A stretch of 64,000 bases of DNA from Boesenbergia rotunda (taxonomy: Eukaryota; Streptophyta; Magnoliopsida; Zingiberales; Zingiberaceae): NCBI GenBank assembly GCA_024364735.1, contig JAGFNQ010004735.1:502919-566918 (forward strand), in the 5' to 3' direction. Both the position numbers and the translations under genes were made by a program. Numbering within the stretch: position 1 is the stretch's first letter; each line of letters opens with the position of its first letter. This document shows, one piece after another, positions 55,403 through 64,000 of the stretch. The notes under the pieces are model-generated. The model was not told the origin of the DNA. It was given only the letters and a program-made list of their open reading frames with translations, and made no database searches.

Positions 55403-58400
55403 ATGTCAGGCAAAAGGTCTGTACGTGGTTCAGCGTCTTCTTCCTTGGCATTATCCACCAAGGTATGTTAGCGATATGCTTAGGTCAAACCAGCATTGTT
55501 TGTCAACATGTTTAAAATTATTTTGCTGAATAAATTTGTACTGTATATAAACTGTAGGATTCAGATGACATTGGACAAAAATTACGTTGGTGCAGTATTT
55601 TAGGCCACTTTAAACAATTTTTTGAAGAATTTGACATTTTAAATGATCGACACATTGCGAAGATCAAAGGGTCGCCTTTCAGTTTTTTCCTGGACATACA
55701 AGAATTGCAGCATATCCGTGGAATTTTGGTTAATATATTTGAAAGTTGGGATTCAACCTCGCAAGGTTTTAAATTCTCAGGTAATAGTTTTAGTTATGAA
55801 TTGTAGACAATATCTATAGTATCTATAGTAAGATAAGACAGTAATATAGATGGCCTCAAATGATTAGTTTTTGATAAAGTTTAATCATTTCATTTTAGGG
55901 CTACTGAGGGACTGAAGTGAAAATGACTTCAGGCCCTCGGTAGGCCTGAAATAAAATCATTTCAGGCCTACCGAGGGCCTGAAGTTAATTTAGTTCAGGC
56001 CCTCGGTAGGCCTGAATGAATACATTTCAGGCCCACCTCGGGCCTGAAATGAATTCATTTCAGGCCCTGGTCGGGCCTGAAATGTATTCATTTCAGGCCC
56101 TGGTCGGGCCTGAAATGTATTCATTTCAGGCCCTCGTCGGGCCTGAATTGAATTCATTTCAGGCCCACGTCGGGCCTGTATTGAAATCATTTCAGGCCTA
56201 ACGTGGAATAATTTCAAGCCTATATTCTTGATGATAACTAAATATTGTAATTGTTTCAGGTGTACCGGTTGCGTTCTCCAGACGAGATGTTGCATTGATA
56301 CTGGGTATAGTGGACCGTGGTGTTTCGGTCCCTATTAATTCAACTAAAGCATCGGGTGACCTCTATCGTACTTACTTCTCAAAAGAAAAACAACCTACAA
56401 GAACAAGACTTGAGGAGTTACTTAAACATTTTTCTAAAAGTGTTGAATCAGAGGATGATGTGTTATTAGTGTGTAAATTTTATATTTTGTATATATTTGT
56501 TTGTGTTTTATTTTCATCTAGTACATATAAGGTTCCTCTAGGTCTTGTAGATATAGTAGATGATTATGACAATCTAGGTAGATTCAATTGGGTAGAAGCT
56601 ATCCATCAATTTTTGTCTCCACAATTACCTAAGATTGGGGACTTATTTTCATCAACTCAGGGAAACCAGAGCACCACCAACCTCCCTTACCTAAAGGGAT
56701 TTGCAGGGCTTTTGGCAGTGAGTAGAATTATCTTGTTAAATTTTATAATATTTTGATGTCATTAATGTATTTGGCTGCAAAAATTTGTGTAGGTATGGTT
56801 TTTGGAGCATGTACCAATTCAAAAACCATTCAATGTTGAAGGGCCCCGAATAAATAAGTGGAGGAATATTCCTTCGCATATTAGTAGGGTGAGGGGCCTT
56901 GTCGACCGACTCTCGTCTGAAGAGGTAATTATTCTTAAATGTGATCTATCTGAGTTAGATAGAGAGGTAGTAACATTTGTGTACTTCGTAATTGACAGGT
57001 TATTGTTGAATTAATTCCTACCCTACATGAGAACACATTGTTTGAGAACCTTGATATCGGTGATGACATACCACGACCAATGGAGACATCAGAAGGAGAT
57101 GTTAGCCTATGTGGTGAATGCATTCTTAAGGACAACCGAATCAAGGAGCTAACAGAGGAGAATATATGTTTGAATGAAAGGGTTAAGGAATTACTTTCAA
57201 TTATTGAAAAAAAAGGCATGGAGGGTCAAGAAAGTTATCCTGTAGTCGATCCTCTTTCTGATCCAGTATCTTGTACACCTAGGAGAGGACGTGACCGAAC
57301 TCGGTATGATTACAGGGATACTCCAATTGACAGTCCAGTATGGCACCAGCTTTTACCTAAGGGGAAGCGGGACAGGAAACAAATATCAATTGTTATGGAC
57401 AAGGGAAAAAGGAAACTTAGTGAGGAGGATATGGATGAAGCAAGAGGAAACATTTACGATGTAATGGAAGTCATGTCTGAAGAAGACATAGAGGAGGAAA
57501 CAAGAAGAACCTCCGAACTATACAAAATGAGGCAACAAGGCATTGATGTAAGTGTGTTAATTTCATTTAAAATACATAAATTGTATTGAATTTGGTCAAT
57601 AATTAGTTTGGGCTAAATAAATTTTATTGATGTAGTTTGTGAAGAAACATTTTATGAATACAAAGAAGAAAAATAAAGATAAAGAAGTGGTCTACCTGAT
57701 AAATAGATTGGAGAATCTAAAGTAAGTTACAAAATATTATAGTTTACGTTAGTTAATATATCTTCTTATGTAATATATAATCATATCAATTTACATGGCA
57801 GGTTGGCAAATGAATTTATCTGGGAGGATGCACCCTTTGCTTTGAATTTGCATTCATTCTTACAAATCCTCAATGGAGAGGTTTTTACAAAAGGCGAGGT
57901 CATTGATGCCTTTTGTAAAATTTTATTTAGGGGAGCATCCGCATGTGGTAGGCCATACAACAAGTCAATATATTGTTCAACCTTCTTCACAGTAAGTGAT
58001 GTATATTAATTAAACAGATATATTGTACAAGACCTAATATTATGATATGGGTATTATTAATTTTGTGAATGCATATTTGTAGGCATCAATCAGATCGTCA
58101 AGAAAGATTTCCCTGCAACAAGTGATGAAGACTGATATGCTTGAACAAGGGTTTAGATTTATTTTAATCCCTTTGTGCAGTGATAATACACACTTTCACT
58201 TGTTAGCGGTGGATACAGAATCCATGACTTTTAATCATTTTAATTCTCTTGCTAGTGGTCGTAAATATAAGCATGAATTTGACACAGCGGTGAGCTATCT
58301 TCCTTTATTCTTATATATGGTCATCATTTTCTCTAAAATGTCATTGATGGTGATTAATAAATTCATGATATGTTTGACAGGTAAAAGAACTTAAACAATA

Positions 58401-58739
58401 TACTCGCGAGGAACTTACGGCTATTCATCCGTATCTACAAAGTATCATCCCTTGGACAAATGGTCCTCCGTCAGACAAAAATGTCCCCAACAAGAACATA
58501 GGTAACTAAATGAGGAAGAACTTTCTTATTTTTTAAAATAAGAAAGTATTTTATAAACCCACTTATTGAAATCTAAAAAAGTGTTTGTTAATTTCAGCGT
58601 GGACTGTGCCTTCTTTGTCATGCAATATGTTCGATGTCTCCTATATGATGAGAAGATGGATTTCAAACAAGGAGACATGAGTAGAATCAGATTTGAGCTG
58701 ACAGTTAATATTCTGAGAGACATGTTTTGTAAAACTTGA
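55403..58739 (+). CDS. ULP1-like (C48) cysteine-protease-like protein, ten exons
   Basis: Exons: 55403-55462, 55558-55780, 56260-56717, 56793-56924, 56999-57547, 57636-57721, 57802-57991, 58083-58289, 58381-58501, 58598-58739; all introns GT-AG; about 720 residues. N-terminal half resembles the mobile-domain type region of plant transposon proteins (FVCVLFSSSTYKVPLGLVD, NWVEAIHQFLSPQLPK). Middle has a coiled coil (IKELTEENICLNERVKELL) and basic patches (KGKRDRKQ). The C-terminal domain has the peptidase His (THFHLLAVD), a NHFNSL where C48 enzymes usually have Asp, and the Cys (VDCAFFVMQYV). These enzymes cut SUMO from proteins in the nucleus. Joining exons 9 and 10 puts the Cys part one base out of frame, so activity is doubtful. 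Confidence 0.75.
55781..56259 (+). other. Intron 2 of the ULP1-like gene, with palindrome array
   Basis: GT at 55781 and AG at 56258-56259. It is by far the longest intron (479 bp), and most of it is the TTTCAGGCCC array at 55927-56220. Other introns are 70-110 bp. Confidence 0.85.
55927..56220. repeat. TTTCAGGCCC palindrome array, intron copy
   Basis: About eight units plus one decayed, period 33 bp in the middle. Each has arms CATTTCAGGCCC and GGGCCTGAAATG around a 3-5 nt centre (TGGT, ACGT, TCGT, ACCT). The first two are exact complements of each other separated by AAAATC. Both strands read open through the array with an 11-residue repeat (MNSFQALVGPE on plus, MNTFQARPGPE on minus), because the unit is palindromic and 33 is divisible by three. 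Confidence 0.92.
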
Positions 58740-59099
58740 GATAATCTGAAAACTGTATTGGTGATGTAAAAATCCATTGCTGTTGATTAACATCCATTTG
58801 TATGGAAAAATCTCCTTATGTGGATGTTGTTATGATTATGTAGATGTTGTTATTCTATATAATATATTGTCAACAAAAAGAAAACAATTGGGTGATGTTT
58901 ATTCAAATCCAGTTGTTGCATTGTTGTGTGCCAAGTGATACGGTCGGATATAATAACTGATAATGCACTGTTGTGTGCCAGTTGCTGCACTGTTGTGTGC
59001 CAAATGATCTATTCTGTTACATCTTGTAGGTAAATATTTATTATTATTATAAAAATCATTATATAATCTAATCAACAATATATATTATATAAATCAGAT
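58740..59099. other. 3' flank of the ULP1-like gene
   Basis: No gene. Three short repeats of GCANTGTTGTGTGCCAA (about 58920-59005), with a fourth relative at 62200 (GTTCTGTGCCAACTGATAC). A polyadenylation signal was not assigned. Confidence 0.5.
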
Positions 59100-59583
59100 A
59101 TAGGAGGTTCAACCGGTGGGTTTTGAGCAAAACCCACTGATGGAACTAAACTAAACCTATAGGTTTGGAAAAAATTATAATTTGATGTTTCGGACACCTA
59201 ATCTACATTCTCCAACCTCAACCCAAACTACTGATAATGGATTTTCAGAAATCCAGATATGGGAGGTCCATCAGTGGGTTTTGCTCAAAACCCACTGATG
59301 GAACTAAACTACACCTATACTTTGGAGAAAATTATAATTTGAGGTTTCCGACACCTAAAATACTTTGTCCAACCTGATCCCTAACTGTTGATAATTTTTT
59401 TTCATTAATCCAGATATGGGATGTCCATCAGTGGGTTTTGCTCAAAACCCACTGATGGAACTAAATTACACCTATAGGTTTGGAAAAAATTATAATTTGA
59501 TGTTGTCGACACCTAAAATACTTTCTCCAACCTCATCAATGGGTCCTTCAGTGGAGTTGAGGTGTTACAAACCTCAAATTATA

Positions 59584-59742
59584 ATTTCAGGCCCACGTCG
59601 GGCCTGAAATAACTTTATTTCAGGCCCAAGGTGGGCCTGAAATAAAGATATTTCAGGCCCATAGTGGGCCTGAAATACATTTATTTCAGGCCCACCGTGG
59701 ACCTGAAATAAAAACATTTCAGGCCCACCGTGGGCCTGAAAT
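59584..59742. repeat. TTTCAGGCCC palindrome array, satellite copy 1
   Basis: Five units with AT spacers (AACTTT, AAGAT, ACATTT, AAAAC). Core arms ATTTCAGGCCCA and TGGGCCTGAAAT; centres CGTCG, AGG, TAG, CCG, CCG. Confidence 0.92.
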
Positions 59743-61357
59743 AAATATTATTTGAGGATCACCCTTAACCATATTATATTTTGACTTCATCCCCCAAGTT
59801 GGATTACATATTTTATCCCTAAACCCTAAAATACTCTCTCCAACCTCACCCCTAAATACTGATAATGGTTTTGTAGAAATCCAGATATGGGAGGTCCATT
59901 TGTGGGTTTTCAGAAATCCAGATATGGGAGGTCCATCAGTGGGTTTTGCTCAAAACCCACTGATGGAACTAAGCTACACCTATAGGTTTGGAAAAAAATT
60001 ATAATTTGATATTTCTGACACCTAAAATACTTTCTAGAACTTCAACCCTAACTACTAATAATGGATTTTCAGAAATCCAGATATGGGAGGTCCATCAGTG
60101 GGTTTTGCTCAAAACCCACTGATGGAACTAAACTACACCTATAGGTTTGGAAAAAATTATAATTTGATGTTTCTGACACCTAAAATACTTTCTAGAACTT
60201 CAACCCTAACTACTGATAATGGATTTTCAGAAATCCAGATATGGGAGGTCCATCAGTGGGTTTTGCTCAAAACCCACTGATGGAACTAAACTACACCTAT
60301 AAGTTTGGAAAAAATTATAATTTGATGTTTCTGACACCTAAAATACTTTCTAGAACTTCAACCCAAACTACTGATAATGGATTTTCAGAAATCCAGATAT
60401 GGGAGGTCCATCAGTGGGTTTTGCTCAAAACCCACTGATGGAACTAAACTACACCTATAGCTTTGGAAAAAATTATAATTTGATGTTTCTGACACCTAAA
60501 ATACTTTCTAGAACCTAAACCCAAACTACTGATAATGGATTTTCAGAAATCCAGATATGGGAGGTCCATCAGTGGGTTTTGCTCAAAACCCACTGATGGA
60601 ACTAAACTACACCTATAGCTTTGGACAAAATTATAATTTGATGTTTCTGACACCTAAAATACTTTCTAGAACTTCAACCCAAACTACTGATAATGGATTT
60701 TCAGAAATCCAGATATGGGAGGTCCATCAGTGGGTTTTGCTCAAAACCCACTGATGGAACTAAACTACACCTATAGGTTTGGAAAAAATTATAATTTGAT
60801 GTTTCTGACACCTAAAATACTTTCTAGAACCTAAACCCAAACTACTGATAATGGATTTTCAGAAATCCAGATATGGGAGGTCCATCAGTGGGTTTTGCTC
60901 AAAACCCACTGATGGAACTAAACTACACCTATAGCTTTGGACAAAATTATAATTTGAGGTTTCCGACACCTAAAATACTTTCTCCAACCTCAACTCTAAC
61001 TACTGATAATGGTTTTTCAGAAATCCATATATGGGAGGTCCATCAGTGGGTTTTGAGCAAAACCCACTGATGGAACTAAACTACACATATAGCTTTGGAC
61101 AAAATTATATATTTTAGGTTATGGACACCTAAAATACTTTGTCCAACCTGATCCCTAACTGTTGATAATTTTTTTTCATTAATCCAGATATGGGATGTCC
61201 ATCAGTGGGTTTTGCTCAAAACCCACTGATGGAACTAAATTACACCTATAGGTTTGGAAAAAATTATAATTTGATGTTGTCGACACCTAAAATACTTTCT
61301 CCAACCTCATCAATGGGTCCTTCAGTGGAGTTGAGGTGTTACAAACCTCAAATTATA

Positions 61358-61516
61358 ATTTCAGGCCCACGTCGGGCCTGAAATAACTTTATTTCAGGCC
61401 CAAGGTGGGCCTGAAATAAAGATATTTCAGGCCCATAGTGGGCCTGAAATACATTTATTTCAGGCCCACCGTGGACCTGAAATAAAAACATTTCAGGCCC
61501 ACCGTGGGCCTGAAAT
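61358..61516. repeat. TTTCAGGCCC palindrome array, satellite copy 2
   Basis: Duplicate of 59584-59742 displaced by 1,774 bp and apparently identical, part of the higher-order duplication. Confidence 0.92.
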
Positions 61517-62060
61517 AAATATTATTTGAGGATCACCCTTAACCATATTATATTTTGACTTCATCCCCCAAGTTGGATTACATATTTTATCCCTAAACCC
61601 TAAAATACTCTCTCCAACCTCACCCCTAAATACTGATAATGGTTTTGTAGAAATCCAGATATGGGAGGTCCATTTGTGGGTTTTCAGAAATCCAGATATG
61701 GGAGGTCCATCAGTGGGTTTTGCTCAAAACCCACTGATGGAACTAAGCTACACCTATAGGTTTGGAAAAAAATTATAATTTGATATTTCTGACACCTAAA
61801 ATACTTTCTAGAACTTCAACCCAAACTACTGATAATGGATTTTCAGAAATCCAGATATGGGAGGTCCATCAGTGGGTTTTGCTCAAAACCCACTGATGGA
61901 ACTAAACTACACCTATAGGTTTGGAAAAAATTATAATTTGATGTTTCTGACACCTAAAATACTTTCTAGAACTTCAACCCTAACTACTGATAATGGATTT
62001 TCAGAAATCCAGATATGGGAGGTCCATCAGTGGGTTTTGCTCAAAACCCACTGATGGAAC

Positions 62061-62515
62061 TACCAAAATGAGCAGTTGTGAAGTGTTCGGATTTTGAAAC
62101 CTACCAAAATGTAATTTCTGGTCTTGAAGTCCTGAAGTCCTATGGTTTGTGAATATATGTCATTTGAGACCGTTTGTTTGTTTGTTTGCTTTGTTGAATC
62201 ATTGTTCTGTGCCAACTGATACTGTATTAACACGTAATTGATAATCATTAGGACTATGTTTGGAGACCAAAAATACCATCTCCTAGCTATCTAAACTTTA
62301 ACTACTGGTAATGAGCTTTGAGAATTCAAAATATCATAGGTCCATGAAACAAACCTCCTGCTGTGCCAAATTCTGAAAAAATGAGGTAATGATGTGGATG
62401 GAATTAAATTGTGGTATACAATATCTATGTAGGTACTCTATTTTTTTGTTTAATATTAAAAATAATCTCACAACATGTATATTTATATAAAATATTTAAT
62501 CATTCTAATGAGATG
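62061..62515. other. Spacer between satellite and the third palindrome array
   Basis: AT-rich, no gene. The satellite is cut off in mid-unit at about 62062 (ACTACCAAAATG). No feature recognised. Confidence 0.5.
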
Positions 62516-62820
62516 ATTTCAGGCCCACTCTGGGCCTGAAATGAGATGATTTCAGGCCCACTCTGGGCCTGAAATAATATTATTTCAGGCCCAGCGTGGG
62601 CCTGAAATCATCTCATTCAGGCCCACGCTGGGCCTGAAATAATTCTATTTCAGGCCCAGCGTGGGCCTGAAATAATTCTATGGTGGGCCTGAAATAATTC
62701 TATTTCAGGCCCAGCGTGGGCCTGAAATCATCTCATTCAGGCCCACGCTGGGCCTGAAATGATATTATTTCAGGCCCAGAGTGGGCCTAAAATCATCTCA
62801 TTTCAGGCCTAGCGTGGGCT
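62516..62820. repeat. TTTCAGGCCC palindrome array, long intergenic copy
   Basis: About nine units plus a half unit. Units alternate between centres GCG (CCCAGCGTGGG) and CGC (CCCACGCTGGG), which are reverse complements, with spacers ATCATCTC and AATTCT or AATATT. A 110-bp block is repeated inside it. Two decayed units lie at 63030-63080. Confidence 0.92.
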
Positions 62821-63289
62821 GTGATTTAAAATTAGGGTAGAGGAAAAGTAAGGTTCAATATTGCTTATAGTATCGACAAGAGGACAGATTATAGATTACA
62901 GTTTTAGACAATAACAAGGATCGAAAGCAATGCTCCAGTGGATTATCAAAATGGTTTACATACATTTTAACTACAAACATATATTGTTTGTCATTAAACT
63001 TACATTATACAACTAAATCATTTTGTTTCAGGCCCTAGGACTGGGTTTCCTAAAATGCTTTTGTTTCAGGCCCAATGTGGTCCTCATTTCAAATGATTCT
63101 AGCAAAAACAAGGTTCAATATTACTGAAAAAATTCGACAACATTTACAGATTACAGATCATATATGAGACAAAAACAATGATTCGAAGCAAAGTTTCATT
63201 GATTTGAGAAGGAGTACATGGATTGTATAATTACAAATACAATGTTTGTGCTGACAATTACATATGCATAGTATGAACAAAAACTCTAG
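62821..63289. other. Spacer before the second ULP1-like gene
   Basis: AT-rich 3' flank of the minus-strand gene. Two related phrases, AAGGTTCAATATTGC near 62847 and AAGGTTCAATATTACTG near 63110, each followed by ACAGATTATAGATTACAG-like words, suggest an internal duplication of about 265 bp. Confidence 0.55.
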
Positions 63290-63926
63290 TTACAGATTTA
63301 GCTTCCAACACTTGTCTCTCATTATTTTATAGCCCACTTGAAATCGATAATTTTTCATATCCTTTTGGCTAAAATCTGTAGATCTTTGGAAAACTAGACT
63401 TTCTGCATACCGCATCATGAAAAAGGCACAATCCGACCTGAAAAACCAATATTGACATTGTTGTCATCTTATAAGATCAACTATGAAATGCATTGTTATT
63501 TTTAACAAAAATAAACATCCTCTTACGATCTGGATTGGGTGGGTCCTTGTACAACAATTTTAGTAAACTCTGTCCCAGATATGGCAGGCAATCCTTTATG
63601 CCATGTCTCGTAATAATCCCAGGTCATATTTTTGAAAAACGCCACCTACACAGATATGACATTAGTAACAATTATATTGGTATGAACCTTTTTGTTGAGG
63701 TATATCTATGAAGTAGAAACTTACAGTTTTTTCAAATTTAGCAGTGTACCCTTCTGTGGCGCCGAGAGAATTATAATGATGGATACAACCTTCCACGAGG
63801 TCAATAACCATTAGATGCCAATGATCGTCTGCATTATTTAGAGGACATATGATATATCTAATCGGCTTATCCGTATCAGTAGCAATAGTTTGTTCAAAAG
63901 TGAGCGTGAATCGCCTCAAAAAGATC
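63290..63926 (-). CDS. Second ULP1-like (C48) gene, C-terminal three exons (partial)
   Basis: On the minus strand: exons 63725-63926, 63527-63645 and 63290-63437, all with GT-AG introns and in-frame joins. The start lies beyond the window edge. Readable motifs are IRYIICPLNNADDHWHLMVI (with the catalytic-type His), HHYNSLGATEGYTAKFEKT (Asn where C48 has Asp) and SSDCAFFMMRYAESLV with the Cys. It ends KCWKLNL, stop at 63290-63292. Intron positions match those of the first gene (55403-58739), so they share ancestry, but the protein sequences are well diverged. Unlike its partner, the His-to-Cys stretch is continuous. Likely role, from family knowledge, is SUMO or ubiquitin-like protein cleavage. 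Confidence 0.72.
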
Positions 63927-64000
63927 CTATGGTTATTAAAATGTAAGTGTCAGTGGACTAAATCATAGAAAAAAACAATAATGATTTAGTAGCTAATTAA

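Larger units (their letters stand above)
59100..62060. repeat. 158-bp hairpin satellite with a 1,774-bp higher-order duplication
   Basis: Fifteen units contain a 34-nt hairpin (arms CCATCAGTGGGTTTT and AAAACCCACTGATGG, loop GCTC or GAGC) starting at about 59110, 59268, 59425, 59933, 60092, 60250, 60408, 60566, 60724, 60882, 61040, 61199, 61707, 61866 and 62024. Regular spacing is 158 bp. The block from about 59360 repeats at +1,774 bp (59425 with 61199, 59933 with 61707), including a five-unit TTTCAGGCCC array. Short frames MGGPSVGFAQNPLMELNYTY and similar are read through the repeat and are not genes. Confidence 0.95.
54961..64000 (+). mobile_element. Left part of a probable ULP-carrying Mutator-like element
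   Basis: The terminus GGGCAATTTACCAAAGGGCG at 54961 begins inside an older LTR, which fixes the left border. CCAAAGGGCG is repeated within the first 80 bp, with TAATTACC/TAGTTAC spacing, as in long MULE ends. Two ULP1-like genes, palindrome arrays and a hairpin satellite follow. Such genes ride on MULEs known as Kaonashi in Arabidopsis and on ULP-MULEs in melon. The flank to test for a 9-bp duplication is AAACTAATA (54952-54960). No transposase or right terminus lies in the window, so this identity is an inference. Confidence 0.5.

Noticed and set aside
55927..56220. CRISPR array
   Set aside because: Repeats are palindromic with short AT spacers of 4-10 bp, not unique 30-bp spacers, and the context is a plant gene.
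56016..56295. Repeat proteins on both strands with 11-residue units
   Set aside because: They arise from a palindromic 33-bp DNA repeat inside an intron. Open frames on both strands are expected from its structure.
59416..62054. A family of 63-65 residue proteins (MGGPSVGFAQNPLMELNYTY type)
   Set aside because: They are translations of the 158-bp satellite; each spans the hairpin and ends in the next unit, with no independent coding evidence.

Overview
This 64 kb window is nuclear DNA of a flowering plant with a large, repeat-rich genome. It holds tRNA-derived SINEs, long LTR retrotransposons of the Copia and CRM-type Gypsy groups, a Harbinger-type MITE and ULP1-like protease genes of the kind carried by plant Mutator elements. 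LTR style suggests a monocot, but the species cannot be fixed from sequence alone. No single-copy host gene is convincingly intact. Nothing prokaryotic and no CRISPR array was found.

Layout. 1-9.3 kb: AT-rich DNA with a decayed Copia element (1331-6547). A SINE and a solo LTR are nested inside it, and it splits what looks like a host gene remnant. A second SINE lies at 7.1-7.4 kb. 9.3-25 kb: an LTR of one family, then three LTRs of a Gypsy-like family in reverse orientation (their + strand edge reads TGTCACACCCC or similar). One of these carries a 2.6 kb solo LTR (13049-15669) packed with hairpin-forming repeats. Two chimeric Copia LTRs follow. 25-34 kb: another reverse Gypsy-like LTR, split by a complete gag-only element (26140-32148, target duplication GGTCT) and a solo LTR (32640-34068). 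34.5-47.4 kb: a reverse gag-only Copia-like element, into whose 3' LTR a very young CRM-clade Gypsy element has jumped (35237-41788, duplication ACGTC, both LTRs 735 bp and identical by eye). 47.4-55 kb: one more reverse Gypsy-like LTR holding a MITE, a solo LTR (49480-51513, ATATA) and a second solo LTR (52394-54905, ATGGT).

54,961 to the end is different and is the most unusual part. A MULE-like terminus opens it, followed by a ten-exon gene for a plant ULP1-type (C48) cysteine-protease-like protein (55403-58739). Then comes a satellite built on a 158-bp unit with a 34-nt hairpin, and arrays of short TTTCAGGCCC palindromes. A second ULP1-like gene on the other strand (63290-63926) runs off the right edge. 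The same palindrome arrays lie inside intron 2 of the first gene and between the two genes. I read the block as part of one large Mutator-like element of the ULP-carrying (Kaonashi-like) kind, inserted in an older LTR. The right terminus and the transposase are not in the window.

The nested order can be read from target duplications: old Gypsy-like LTRs first, then gag-only elements, solo LTRs and the MITE, with the CRM element youngest. A pattern shared by several unrelated LTR families here is a cluster of GC-rich short inverted repeats, in some of them just upstream of a TATA-like box.
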